DNA of 64,000 bases from Solibacillus sp. FSL W7-1464 (GTDB lineage Bacteria > Bacillota > Bacilli > Bacillales_A > Planococcaceae), in contig NZ_JBBORC010000001.1 in NCBI RefSeq assembly GCF_038004425.1, positions 473,001 through 537,000 on the forward strand. Direction: 5' to 3'. This document shows positions 25,873 to 34,506 of this stretch, in pieces. The first letter of the stretch is position 1; every line of letters begins with the position of its first letter. Both the position numbers and the translations under genes were made by a program. Under the pieces are notes generated by a model that saw only the letters and a list, made by a program, of their open reading frames with translations, was not told where the DNA came from and did no database searches.

Positions 25873-26733
25873 TCATATACCGCTTGGATCTTTTCCTTCT
25901 ATTAAATTCTCGTGAGGACGCCCGATTGCATAGCCTTGCGCATAATGAACGCCGACTGATTGGATGAATTCATATTCCGCCTTTGTTTCTATACCTTCAG
26001 CAATCACTTTTGTCCCCGATTCGATCGCATAATTTAAAATGACTGTTAAAAGCTGCTGCTGTGCTTTGTGCTGATTGATATGTCGAATAAGTGAGCGATC
26101 CAGCTTAATAAATTCCGGTTTTAAGTAAATTAATGTTTTTAAACTATTGTAGCCCGAACCAACATCATCAACCGCAATCCGGTAGCCTTGTGACCGGTAG
26201 TGGGAAAGTACCCGTGCAAATTCCTCGAAATCTCCGACAGCACTGCGCTCGGTCAGCTCAAATACGACCTGTTCAGGGGATATATTCAATTTTTCCAGTA
26301 AAGCTCTCGTTTCACCGCTATGATAATTTTTATCGAGTAAAACATTTGGATGGATATTGATAAACAATGTGAAATCTTTCGTCTTATTGTAATTGAGCCA
26401 CTTTTTATGATAGCGTACGAGCGAAAGATTGCGGCAAAAACATTCAAACAGAAATACTTTATCCGATCGTCCAACAAATTCATAGAAAATATCGGCTGTC
26501 TGAAAAAGCTGCAGCGCAACAGGACGGTTCAATGCTTCAAAACCGAATGTCGTATTGTTATTTACATCATAAATAGGCTGAAAATATGTATTCATTGCCT
26601 CTTGCGCAATAATTTTTTTCAATGCTAGTGACCGGGATAGATGGCGGATTATTTTGCTCTTTAACAGAAATCGCTGCATCATTGCCTTGAAGTCGATCAA
26701 GTAATTCGGTTTTGAATTTATTATTGTTTTCAT
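25873..26733 (-). CDS. EAL-domain cyclic-di-GMP phosphodiesterase
   Basis: A 286-residue stand-alone EAL protein. The signature is FEALNRP (E66). The other catalytic residues appear intact: N in FINIHPNVL, E in ELTER, DD in AVDDVGSGYN, K in KLDRSLI and E in AEGIET. This predicts active hydrolysis of c-di-GMP to pGpG. The first 45 residues are basic and hydrophobic but hold no clear membrane helix and no GGDEF domain. It is monocistronic and lies convergent to the nitroreductase. Chemoreceptor genes elsewhere in the window suggest a motile cell in which c-di-GMP could matter. Confidence 0.9.
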   Translation of the reverse strand: MKTIINSKPNYLIDFKAMMQRFLLKSKIIRHLSRSLALKKIIAQEAMNTYFQPIYDVNNNTTFGFEALNRPVALQLFQTADIFYEFVGRSDKVFLFECFCRNLSLVRYHKKWLNYNKTKDFTLFINIHPNVLLDKNYHSGETRALLEKLNISPEQVVFELTERSAVGDFEEFARVLSHYRSQGYRIAVDDVGSGYNSLKTLIYLKPEFIKLDRSLIRHINQHKAQQQLLTVILNYAIESGTKVIAEGIETKAEYEFIQSVGVHYAQGYAIGRPHENLIEGKDPSGI

Positions 26734-27001
26734 GGAATGCTCCTACCTATAGTAATGATTCCTAATTTTAAACAGAAATTGTTTCCGTACTATAAAGCCA
26801 GTGTAAAGATTGTTTTTTTAATATAGGTAATGGGTACTTTAATTAAGACTACAAATAGTCCATTTTGTAAGATAAAACGCGGAGAGAGTTGGTAAAAAAG
26901 TTCTGAATATGAACAAACGGTGAATATTCTCTATATAAAAGCGGTATATGTTGGTATATTAATAAAAAATTAATGTAACTTTTACAAAAGGGGTGAAGAA
27001 G

Positions 27002-27616
27002 ATGAAGATTAATAGCTTGGCACGAGGCTTTAATTCAGAGATGGATGAAAGAAAACGCACCCAACTTCGCAAAGAGGCAGGCGAAGTATATAAAAAGCAT
27101 GCACAATATACGAATCCAAGTAAAAATCCACTGCTGAAAGTTCTGGAAAACCTGCTTTCCGGTAAAACAGAAAAAGATTTGCTGGAACAGGACAATGCCA
27201 ATCAGTCCGAAAATCTTCCAGTAGGAAATGACATCACGTATACACAAACACCAACATTGGATAATATGCGTCTAGCATCAGCTGTCCCTTCATCTCAAGA
27301 CTTACTTACAGCAGCAAATGTTTCAACCTCCATTCCGCAAATGCCGGTAAACACTCAAAATGAACATACAACGCAAGTACAAACCGAGGAAGCAATCTCG
27401 TTATTTAACGGAAGTCCTTCCCTAACAATACCGGAAAAGTTCCAACGAAATTTTGTACGTAATCCAGACGAGCAAACAGTATTTGGTCGAGAGTTGGAAA
27501 AGCGTTCATTCCAGCGTTCATTCAATTTAGCTGCACAAAAATACAGCACACATATTGCAATGGTGAACAACGGTTACCGTTCAATAGAGGAATCGATTTT
27601 TTCTCAGATTGCATGA
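27002..27616 (+). CDS. Hypothetical protein, partly disordered
   Basis: A 204-residue protein that I do not recognise. The first 60 residues are charged and helical (MKINSLARGFNSEMDERKRT), the middle (about 70-130) is rich in Ser, Thr, Asn and Gln and probably disordered, and the last 50 residues are again ordered. No signal peptide, membrane helix or cysteine is present. ATG 27002 follows AAAGGGGTG at 7 nt; a GTG at 26993 lies inside that site. A terminator follows. Codon use looks like that of the neighbours, so recent transfer is not indicated. Confidence 0.75.
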   Translation: MKINSLARGFNSEMDERKRTQLRKEAGEVYKKHAQYTNPSKNPLLKVLENLLSGKTEKDLLEQDNANQSENLPVGNDITYTQTPTLDNMRLASAVPSSQDLLTAANVSTSIPQMPVNTQNEHTTQVQTEEAISLFNGSPSLTIPEKFQRNFVRNPDEQTVFGRELEKRSFQRSFNLAAQKYSTHIAMVNNGYRSIEESIFSQIA

Positions 27617-27620
27617 CAAT

Positions 27621-27650
27621 AAACCCGCTCATTTTGGAGTGGGTTTTTTA
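27621..27650 (+). terminator. Terminator after the hypothetical gene
   Basis: Arms aaacccgctc and gagtgggttt (one G-T pair), followed by T4. Confidence 0.8.
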
Positions 27651-27742
27651 CATTTAAGTAAATTATAAAATTTTTTGAAGCAGCACTTAGAAATCATTCA
27701 ATGGTATACTATTTCCAAAGTTGAGAATTTGGAGTGGTCTTT

Positions 27743-28231
27743 TTGGCGAAGAAGCAAGCAAAGACGAATGCAGTTCGTTTAATTGAGCAAAAAAAAATCG
27801 CACATGAAATTTTTGAGTATACGATCAACGACGGGGAATCCGTCGATGGACTGACTGTTGCCGGCAAAATCGGTCAACCTGCCCTTCACGTATATAAAAC
27901 ATTGGTCGCCACTGCTGGAAAAGGCAATTATTTCGTTTTCGTCATCCCGGTCAATGCGGAGCTTAATTTAAAGGCCGCCGCAAAAGTAGTAGGGCAAAAG
28001 AAAATCGAGATGCTGCCTGTTAAGGAGTTGCTTGGCTTAACCGGCTATATTCGCGGAGGCTGCTCGCCGATCGGGATGAAAAAGCTGTTTCCGACAATTA
28101 TTGAGGAAGCAGCGGCTGCACTTGATTATATAATTGTGAGTGCCGGCAAAATCGGGATGCAAATCAAGCTTGCACCGGAAGATTTACAAAAGGCAACGAA
28201 TGGGCAATTTGCATCGATTGTCTCTTTATAA
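27743..28231 (+). CDS. ybaK: Cys-tRNA(Pro)/Cys-tRNA(Cys) deacylase (YbaK/EbsC family)
   Basis: Trans-editing enzyme of 162 residues that hydrolyses Cys mischarged on tRNA-Pro. The family motif [11 protein letters not shown] lies near residues 95-105, and the conserved lysine is in ALHVYKTLV. Start TTG 27743 (reading [18 protein letters not shown]) lies 8 nt after GGAG and matches the family N-terminus; an upstream GTG at 27734 overlaps that site. The YczE-like gene begins 15 nt downstream, so the two are co-transcribed. Confidence 0.88.
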   Translation: MAKKQAKTNAVRLIEQKKIAHEIFEYTINDGESVDGLTVAGKIGQPALHVYKTLVATAGKGNYFVFVIPVNAELNLKAAAKVVGQKKIEMLPVKELLGLTGYIRGGCSPIGMKKLFPTIIEEAAAALDYIIVSAGKIGMQIKLAPEDLQKATNGQFASIVSL

Positions 28232-28246
28232 GAAAGAAGGATTGTT

Positions 28247-28864
28247 GTGTCGAAGAAATTTAAATGGCAATGGGGAAGTTTTTTTGTAGGAATGATGATC
28301 ATGGCGCTTGGTATTACGATGACGATTAAAGGGAATGTCGTCGGAACAGCTCCATGGGATGTTTTCCATATTGGTCTTTACAAGCAAATCGGATTGACGA
28401 TCGGTTCTTGGTCCATTTTAACGGGTCTGACGATTATTATCGGGACATCGATTTATTTGAAACGCATTCCGAAGCTTGCGACGTTTTTAAATATGCTGTT
28501 CATCGGTTCATTTATCGATTTGTTCAACTGGCTTCTGCCGGAAACAAGTATATTTGTACTGGAGCTTGCGTATTTTACTGCCGGCTTTTTTGTAATGAGC
28601 ATAGGCTGTGCGCTCTATATTGCGGCAAGTCTTGGCGAAGGTCCGCGTGATACGATCATGATGATTATTGCGAGCAAAGGCTATTCTGTGAAAACAGGGC
28701 GGCTCGTAATGGAAGTATTTGCGACAGGTGCCGGATGGCTGCTTGGTGGTCCTGTTGGTTTCGGGACGGTTATTTTAGCGCTCGGCACAGGTTATGTCAT
28801 TCAGCCTTCACTGTTTTTCTTTAAAAGAAAGCTTGAGGAAATAATCGGAGAGCCGCTTACATAA
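28247..28864 (+). CDS. YczE/YyaS/YitT family membrane protein
   Basis: Integral membrane protein of 205 residues with about five helices. GMMIMALGITMTIKGNVVGT, APWDVFHIGLYKQIGLTIGS and GLGEGPRD-like IAASLGEGPRDTIMM are typical of the YczE group. The family's function is unsettled. In Bacillus, YczE has been linked to expression of antibiotic synthases, which is knowledge of the family and not visible here. GTG start after AAGAAGG at 7 nt, 15 nt behind the deacylase gene. The kbl gene follows after 58 nt. Confidence 0.82.
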   Translation: MSKKFKWQWGSFFVGMMIMALGITMTIKGNVVGTAPWDVFHIGLYKQIGLTIGSWSILTGLTIIIGTSIYLKRIPKLATFLNMLFIGSFIDLFNWLLPETSIFVLELAYFTAGFFVMSIGCALYIAASLGEGPRDTIMMIIASKGYSVKTGRLVMEVFATGAGWLLGGPVGFGTVILALGTGYVIQPSLFFFKRKLEEIIGEPLT

Positions 28865-28922
28865 AATTTTCATTCTCTGTGCTAAAATATAGTGGAAATA
28901 GATATCGAAAGGATGAACGCGC

Positions 28923-30113
28923 ATGTCAAATGTATTAAACACCTTTTTAGATGAAAATTTACTGGCACTACAAGCACAAGGTTTATACAACGAAATCGAT
29001 CCGGTGGAAGGTGCAAACGGTCCGATCATTAAAGTTGCCGGCAAACAGCTCATAAACCTGTCATCAAATAACTATTTAGGTTTGGCGACGAACGATGAGC
29101 TGAAAAAGATTGCTCAGGACACAATCGCCTCATACGGTGTTGGTGCAGGTGCTGTTCGTACAATTAACGGTACGCTCGATCTACACGTGAAATTGGAAGA
29201 AACATTAGCGAAATTTAAAGGTACAGAAGCAGCAATCAGCTATCAATCAGGCTTCAACTGTAATATGGCGGCAATTTCTGCTGTTATGGACAAAAATGAT
29301 GCGATTTTATCGGATGCATTAAACCATGCTTCAATTATCGACGGCTGCCGTTTATCTAAAGCGAAAATTATTCCATTCGCTCATGCGGATATGGATGATT
29401 TACGCGCAAAAGCAAAAGACGCAACAGAATCAGGCCTCTACAATAAAGTAATGGTTATTACAGATGGTGTTTTCTCGATGGATGGCGATATTGCCAAGCT
29501 TCCGGAAATCGTGGAAATCGCAAAAGAATTTGATTTAATCACATATGTAGACGATGCACACGGTTCTGGCGTTACAGGTAAAGGTGCCGGAACAGTGAAG
29601 CATTTCGGTCTGCAACATGACATCGACTTCCAAATCGGTACATTATCAAAAGCGATCGGTGTTGTCGGCGGCTATGTAGCAGGGAAGAAAAATCTGATCG
29701 ACTGGCTGAAAGTGCGCTCCCGTCCGTTTTTATTCTCAACAGCATTGCCACCAGGGGATGTTGCGGCGATTACACGTGCGGTAGAGATGATTATGGAATC
29801 GACAGTGCTGCATGACAAGCTTTGGGAAAACGGTCAGTATTTAAAAGATGGCCTAGCAAAACTTGGCTTTAATATCGGAGAATCGGAAACACCGATTACA
29901 CCATGTATTATCGGCGAAGAAAAGCTGACACAACAATTCTCGAAACGCTTGCTTGAAGAAGGTGTGTACGCAAAAGCAATCGTGTTCCCGACAGTACCAA
30001 AAGGAACAGGTCGTGTGCGCAATATGCCGACAGCTGCACATACAAAAGAAATGCTCGATGAAGCACTAGCGATTTACGAAAAAGTAGGCCGCGAGTTGGA
30101 AGTAATTAAATAA
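28923..30113 (+). CDS. kbl: Glycine C-acetyltransferase (2-amino-3-ketobutyrate CoA ligase)
   Basis: PLP enzyme of the alpha-oxoamine synthase family, 396 residues. It splits 2-amino-3-ketobutyrate with CoA to glycine and acetyl-CoA, the second step of threonine breakdown. The PLP lysine is K243 in [38 protein letters not shown] and [12 protein letters not shown] are family blocks. KBL rather than BioF or ALAS is preferred because a threonine dehydrogenase gene (tdh) lies 4.4 kb downstream. The usual kbl-tdh pair has been separated here by the mtn and polymerase genes. A terminator follows at once. Confidence 0.92.
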   Translation: MSNVLNTFLDENLLALQAQGLYNEIDPVEGANGPIIKVAGKQLINLSSNNYLGLATNDELKKIAQDTIASYGVGAGAVRTINGTLDLHVKLEETLAKFKGTEAAISYQSGFNCNMAAISAVMDKNDAILSDALNHASIIDGCRLSKAKIIPFAHADMDDLRAKAKDATESGLYNKVMVITDGVFSMDGDIAKLPEIVEIAKEFDLITYVDDAHGSGVTGKGAGTVKHFGLQHDIDFQIGTLSKAIGVVGGYVAGKKNLIDWLKVRSRPFLFSTALPPGDVAAITRAVEMIMESTVLHDKLWENGQYLKDGLAKLGFNIGESETPITPCIIGEEKLTQQFSKRLLEEGVYAKAIVFPTVPKGTGRVRNMPTAAHTKEMLDEALAIYEKVGRELEVIK

Positions 30114-30123
30114 ACGATGTATG

Positions 30124-30156
30124 CTCAGCGCTGTTTTTGATGGCGCTGAGTTTTTT
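30124..30156 (+). terminator. Terminator after kbl
   Basis: Perfect 8-bp arms ctcagcgc and gcgctgag, then T6. Confidence 0.85.
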
Positions 30157-30164
30157 GTTGAGGA

Positions 30165-30197
30165 TTAAAAAAATGCGGCGAATAAAGCACCGCATTT
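30165..30197 (-). terminator. Terminator after mtnE
   Basis: Arms aaatgcgg and ccgcattt, with a T7 run on the minus strand. Confidence 0.75.
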
Positions 30198-30223
30198 CCG
30201 ATAGTAGCATCTACACCAAAAAT

Positions 30224-31408
30224 TTATTTCAAAACCGACTGCGCAAACAGCCCAAGCTTCGCGATACGCTGCATTGCTTCACGCAAACGTTCTTCATCAA
30301 CGAGCAGCCCGACACGAATATAGCCTTCGCCGTACTCACCAAACCCATTGCCGGCTGCAACAGCAATATCCGCTCTTTCCAGCAGAAAGTCGGCGAACAG
30401 TTCACTCGTATATGGTGCAGGTACTGGGAGCCAGGCAAAGAATGAGCCTTTCGGAGCGGTAACTTCCCAGCCGATTTTACGGGCCTCTTCAACGAGTACA
30501 TTGCGGCGGCGCTCATATAATGCACGCAATTCCTCTACACAGGATTGTTCCTCATTCAGTGCAACGGCTGCTGCATGCTGAATTGCAGGGAACTGGCTGC
30601 AAAACAGATGGTCCTGAATAATATTGATCGCTTCAATGATTTTTGCGTTACCGACAGCAAAGCCGATGCGCCAGCCTGCCATATTGTACGATTTGGACAA
30701 TGTATAAAGCTCAATGCCGACTTCTTTTGCACCGGGTGCCTGCAGGAAGCTTGGCGGGCGTTCACCATCAAAGCCTAGTGCCCCGTAAGCGAAGTCATGG
30801 GCAATCGCAACGTTATTTTCTTTAGCGAACTGTACGGTCTGTTCAAAAAATTCATGCGTTGCGACACCGCCAGTCGGGTTGTTCGGATAGTTTAAATACA
30901 TCAATTTTGCCCGTTGTTTAATGTCTGCGGACAAAGCCTCGTAGTCTGGCAAAAAGTGATTTTCCTCTTGAAGTGGCATCGTATCAAACTTTACATCTGC
31001 AAGTGCGGCACCGGATAAGTAATCCGGATAACCCGGATCTGGGAGAAGCATATAATCCCCAGGATTCAGGAGACCGAGCGGAAGTTCGACTAAACCGATT
31101 TTCGTTCCTCCAAGAACGGCCACTTCTGTAGCAGGATCAATATCGACATTATATTCACGTTTATAAAAGTCCGCAGCTGCCTGCTTAAGCTCTGCAATAC
31201 CGCGGAACGGAGAATATTTATGTGTTTGCGGGTCGTTTGCCGCATTTTGCAGTGCTTCAATAATATGCGCCGGTGTTGGCTGGTCCGGATTTCCCTGACC
31301 TAAATTAATCACATCGCGTCCTTGGGCAAGCGCTTCATTTACTTTGTTTACAAGTGCTGCGAAAAACTGTGGTGGTAACTGCTGCAGCTTTTTCGAGAAT
31401 TCAATCAT
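30224..31408 (-). CDS. mtnE: Methionine-salvage aminotransferase MtnE
   Basis: Class I/II aminotransferase of 394 residues. In methionine salvage it transaminates 2-keto-4-methylthiobutyrate to methionine, using glutamine and similar donors. VINLGQGNPDQPTPAHI at the start, NYPNNPTGGVAT and the PLP-lysine motif TLSKSYNMAGWRIGFAVGNA closely resemble Bacillus MtnE (YkrV). ATG 31408 is preceded by AGAGGTG. It is divergent from mtnU, as in B. subtilis; other salvage genes are not in this window. No SAM riboswitch fits the short gap upstream. Confidence 0.88.
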   Translation of the reverse strand: MIEFSKKLQQLPPQFFAALVNKVNEALAQGRDVINLGQGNPDQPTPAHIIEALQNAANDPQTHKYSPFRGIAELKQAAADFYKREYNVDIDPATEVAVLGGTKIGLVELPLGLLNPGDYMLLPDPGYPDYLSGAALADVKFDTMPLQEENHFLPDYEALSADIKQRAKLMYLNYPNNPTGGVATHEFFEQTVQFAKENNVAIAHDFAYGALGFDGERPPSFLQAPGAKEVGIELYTLSKSYNMAGWRIGFAVGNAKIIEAINIIQDHLFCSQFPAIQHAAAVALNEEQSCVEELRALYERRRNVLVEEARKIGWEVTAPKGSFFAWLPVPAPYTSELFADFLLERADIAVAAGNGFGEYGEGYIRVGLLVDEERLREAMQRIAKLGLFAQSVLK

Positions 31409-31453
31409 TCTTTATCACCTCTGAAAAATAGTAAGGTTAATGTTAGTCCAAAA

Positions 31454-31474
31454 CTTCACTTAAGTAAAGTGAAG
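31454..31474. promoter_or_regulatory. 21-bp dyad in the mtnE-mtnU gap, possible operator
   Basis: Arms CTTCACTT (31454-31461) and AAGTGAAG (31467-31474) separated by 5 nt, ending 3 nt before the -35 box of mtnU. A repressor site shared by the divergent genes is inferred. Confidence 0.5.
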
Positions 31475-31477
31475 ATT

Positions 31478-31505
31478 TTGACAACTTGAGGTGAAATGTT
31501 ACAAT
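31478..31505 (+). promoter_or_regulatory. Sigma-A promoter of mtnU
   Basis: Perfect -35 TTGACA (31478-31483), 16-nt spacer, -10 TACAAT (31500-31505). Confidence 0.8.
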
Positions 31506-31559
31506 GAGTACGAATATGCGAAAATAGATTCGCACGGAATTTTTAAGGCGGTGGCAGTT

Positions 31560-32351
31560 ATGAAAATCGGTTGTATTCAATTGAATGTTGGTTTTGGCAA
31601 GGTAGATGAAAACTATGAACGCGCGGAGAAATTTATTCGCGAAGCAGTAGCAGGCGGTGCTGAAATCGTTGTATTGCCGGAAATGTGGAATACGGGCTAT
31701 GCGCTCGAAAAACTGGAAGAGCTGGCGGACGAAAATGGTGAACGTACAAAAGCATTTTTAAGCAGCCTTTCAAAAGAACTGGCAGTACATATTGTAGGCG
31801 GGTCGGTATCGGTGAAGCGTGATGATAAGTTTTACAATACGATGTACACGTACAATCGCGATGGTGAATTAGTCGGCGAGTACAGTAAAGTGCATTTATT
31901 CCGCTTAATGGATGAGCATATGTATTTGGAATCCGGCAGTGATATGAACCGTTTCGCATTAGGCGAGCTCGAAGCGGGCGGAGCGATTTGCTATGATATT
32001 CGCTTCCCGGAATGGCTGCGTTCTCATGCATTGGATGGTGCTAAGGTGCTGTTCGTACCAGCACAATGGCCGACACCACGTATTGATCACTGGAAAATAT
32101 TACTGCAGGCACGAGCAATTGAAAACCAGTGCTTCGTCGTTGCGGTAAACCGTATTGCCCGTAAAGTGGAGAATTTCAATGGTCAGTCAATGATTATCGG
32201 GCCATGGGGTGAAGTGCTTTGGACAGGTGCAGAAGATGAGGAACTGGCGATTATTGACGTTGATTTTTCGACGGTCGATGAAGTGCGCGGCCGCATTCCT
32301 GTATACGAAGATCGCCGTCCGGGTCTTTATGAAAAAGTAGTGAAAGAATAA
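31560..32351 (+). CDS. mtnU: Omega-amidase of methionine salvage (carbon-nitrogen hydrolase)
   Basis: Nitrilase-superfamily amidase of 263 residues. It hydrolyses 2-oxoglutaramate (and 2-oxosuccinamate), the keto product left when MtnE uses glutamine as amino donor. The Glu-Lys-Cys triad is visible: E41 in VVLPEMWNTGY, K in EYSKVHLF and C in GAICYDIRFPEW. ATG 31560 follows AAGGCGGTG by 7 nt; a longer frame from 31491 would begin before the promoter's expected transcript start and has no ribosome site. Divergent from mtnE, which supports the pairing of transaminase and amidase. Confidence 0.9.
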   Translation: MKIGCIQLNVGFGKVDENYERAEKFIREAVAGGAEIVVLPEMWNTGYALEKLEELADENGERTKAFLSSLSKELAVHIVGGSVSVKRDDKFYNTMYTYNRDGELVGEYSKVHLFRLMDEHMYLESGSDMNRFALGELEAGGAICYDIRFPEWLRSHALDGAKVLFVPAQWPTPRIDHWKILLQARAIENQCFVVAVNRIARKVENFNGQSMIIGPWGEVLWTGAEDEELAIIDVDFSTVDEVRGRIPVYEDRRPGLYEKVVKE

Positions 32352-32359
32352 AGTTAAAA

Positions 32360-32392
32360 GTGTACCGGATGAATGCCGGTGCGCTTTTTTTG
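32360..32392 (+). terminator. Terminator after mtnU
   Basis: Stem gtaccgg/ccggtgc with 7-nt loop, then T7. Confidence 0.75.
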
Positions 32393-32463
32393 CATTAAGC
32401 AGCAAATCAACTCAATCCTACAAAAAAAATTCCCCAACAACCAAAACAACCACTACTTTCCAC

Positions 32464-32492
32464 TTGCCATCTCACACGTCTCATTTTAATAT
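32464..32492 (+). promoter_or_regulatory. Sigma-A promoter of the SOS polymerase gene
   Basis: -35 TTGCCA (32464-32469), 17-nt spacer, -10 TAATAT (32487-32492), with a LexA box immediately downstream. Confidence 0.75.
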
Positions 32493-32493
32493 A

Positions 32494-32507
32494 AGAACAA
32501 ATGTTCT
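32494..32507. promoter_or_regulatory. LexA (DinR) box
   Basis: AGAACAAATGTTCT contains the perfect core GAAC-N4-GTTC of Gram-positive LexA boxes. It sits between the -10 box and the ribosome site, covering the expected transcript start, an ideal repression position. Confidence 0.9.
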
Positions 32508-32526
32508 ATATAAGGAGATGAGCTTT

Positions 32527-33780
32527 ATGTATGAAAATGCGCCGGAACGTTCGATTATATGTATTGATATGCGCAGTTTTTATGCAAGCTGTATTGCATC
32601 GGTTGAAAATTTAAATGTAATGGAAGTCCCGATTGCGATTGTCGGAAATTTTCAGCAAAAGGGAAGTGTTGTACTTGCAGCGTCCCCTCCGATGAAAAAG
32701 CGCTTTAATATTCGCACAGGTTCGCGATTATACGAAATCCCGCCACATCCGGATATTCGGCTTTTTGAACCGCGGATGTCATTATTTATACGCATATCAA
32801 TGGAAATTACACGTCTGTTCAACGAGTTCGTTCCAAAAGAGGCCATTCATGTATATAGCGTCGACGAAAGTTTTATCGATTTAACCGGAACCGAAAAGTT
32901 ATGGGGACCGCCCGAAGAAACGGCAAAATACATTCAGCAGCTCGTCTACAATCAATTTGAAATTCCATGTGCAGTCGGTTTCGGCCCGAATATGCTAATG
33001 GCAAAATTGGCGCTCGATATCGATGCAAAAAAGACGGGATTCGCGAAATGGACATATAATGATGTACCGGATAAACTGTGGCCGATTATGCCGCTATCCA
33101 CAATGTGGGGTATCGGCAGCCGTACGGAAAGAACGCTGAACCATATGGGCATTTATTCGGTCTACGATTTGGCGCATGCCGATTTAGCATTACTTGAAAA
33201 GCGATTCGGAGTTCTTGGCAATCAGCTTTATTATCATGCTTGGGGAATTGATCATTCGACAGTCGGTGCGCCGATTATGCAAGGGCAGATCAGCTTCGGT
33301 AAAGGCCAGATGCTGATGCGCGATTATCGCAGTCGAAAGGAAATTTTAGTCGTACTGCTGGAAATGTGCGAAGACGTGGCAAGGCGGGCACGGGAAGCGA
33401 AAAAAATTGGTCGGACGATTTCATTGGGGCTTAGCTACAGCAAAGATGCCTTCGGGGGCGGATTTCATCGTTCACGCACAATCGATGAGCCGACAAACGA
33501 TACACTGAAAATTTTCGAAGTGTGCAAGCAGCTGCTCGACGAGTCTTATGCCGAACGACCGGCACGTAAAGTGACGATTACATTAAGCAATATTGAAAGT
33601 GAATATTCGATGCAGCTCAGCCTGTTCGATGAAATGCGTTGGCGCAACCGCAAGCTTGGAGAAACGATGGACCGTTTACGTACAAAATACGGCACAACAG
33701 CGATATTGCGTGCGGTTTCCTATACGGAAGCGGGTACTGCGCTGACAAGGGCTAAATTAGTAGGCGGGCATAAACAATAA
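32527..33780 (+). CDS. Y-family DNA polymerase (UvrX/YqjW type)
   Basis: Translesion DNA polymerase of 417 residues in the UmuC/ImpB group. The palm catalytic acids are in ICIDMRSFYASC (near the N-terminus) and YSVDESFIDLT. A helix-hairpin-helix region follows (MWGIGSRTERTLNHMGIYSV), then the little-finger domain. Family members copy past lesions with low fidelity. ATG 32527 lies 9 nt after AAGGAG; ATG 32518 touches that site. The LexA box in its promoter makes it an SOS gene. It is co-transcribed with a YolD-like gene, the same pairing as yqjW-yqjX and uvrX-yolD in Bacillus. Confidence 0.92.
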   Translation: MYENAPERSIICIDMRSFYASCIASVENLNVMEVPIAIVGNFQQKGSVVLAASPPMKKRFNIRTGSRLYEIPPHPDIRLFEPRMSLFIRISMEITRLFNEFVPKEAIHVYSVDESFIDLTGTEKLWGPPEETAKYIQQLVYNQFEIPCAVGFGPNMLMAKLALDIDAKKTGFAKWTYNDVPDKLWPIMPLSTMWGIGSRTERTLNHMGIYSVYDLAHADLALLEKRFGVLGNQLYYHAWGIDHSTVGAPIMQGQISFGKGQMLMRDYRSRKEILVVLLEMCEDVARRAREAKKIGRTISLGLSYSKDAFGGGFHRSRTIDEPTNDTLKIFEVCKQLLDESYAERPARKVTITLSNIESEYSMQLSLFDEMRWRNRKLGETMDRLRTKYGTTAILRAVSYTEAGTALTRAKLVGGHKQ

Positions 33781-33792
33781 GGAGTGAAGGCG

Positions 33793-34113
33793 ATGAACAG
33801 AGATAGAGGAACAATTAAATGGAGCGCAATGATGCTGCCGGAGCATGTCAAACTATTGCGTGAATGGCAAGAAGAGGACGCAATTGTTACCCAACCCCAA
33901 CTCGACGAAGCCCAGTTAGAACAAATTAACATCAATCTGCAGCGAGCCTACACAGAGCATTGCCCGATCCAACTAAAAGTATGGGAACAAACAGGCATCT
34001 ATACAGTTTCCGGGGCAATTCAAAAAATCAGCATCCACGAACAATACGTAAAACTGACGAACAGCGAGAAAATTCAGTTCCACCATATTTATGAAGCACT
34101 CTTGGATGAGTAG
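33793..34113 (+). CDS. YolD-like protein
   Basis: A 106-residue protein of the YolD-like family: RDRGTIKWSAMMLPEHVKLL is the usual opening, followed by a WYL-like small beta domain and an IPFHHIYEA-type ending (IQFHHIYEALLDE). Family members are encoded directly behind Y-family polymerases and are thought to act with them. ATG 33793 lies 8 nt after AAGGAG, which overlaps the polymerase stop codon, so the pair is one operon under LexA. The molecular role is not established. Confidence 0.88.
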   Translation: MNRDRGTIKWSAMMLPEHVKLLREWQEEDAIVTQPQLDEAQLEQININLQRAYTEHCPIQLKVWEQTGIYTVSGAIQKISIHEQYVKLTNSEKIQFHHIYEALLDE

Positions 34114-34506
34114 ACTTTCCGATTGTCCAATAAAAATAGACAATAAATGGGGAGATAACTCCAGCGGAAAGGTCCGACCCGGAATGGAAATCAACCCCAT
34201 GTTAGAAAGAGAAATTAATTTCTCTCAATCTTATAACGAGAACCACCCTAATAGAAGAAATTTTTCTATTCGAATATTTCACACGTACAAATGTATTGCT
34301 CAAAAAGAATATTTTTAAAATATTGTTTTTTACAAAAGAACACCCTATAATAAATTTCATGAAAATGTTTGAACACTAAGTTTTGCGGATGGTTCTATGT
34401 ATTTTCCACAAGGACATTTGTTTTAATAGATGAGAAATAATAGACGGTATATTCAGCGGTAACAGGCTGAAAAACTGTCTTTTAAAGGATAGGGAGGCTT
34501 CAGCTT
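34114..34506. other. Intergenic region with interspersed element, upstream of tdh
   Basis: Holds a copy of the intergenic element (AGCGGAAAGGTCC from 34163, and cccggaatggaaatcaa at 34178-34194, identical to 14650-14666), then a gagaaattaatttctc hairpin (34209-34224). The remaining AT-rich 250 nt contain the tdh promoter, which I cannot place exactly. No gene seen. Confidence 0.5.

Noticed and set aside
31409-31559. SAM riboswitch between mtnE and mtnU
   Set aside because: The gap is too short for an S-box and shows none of its conserved segments.
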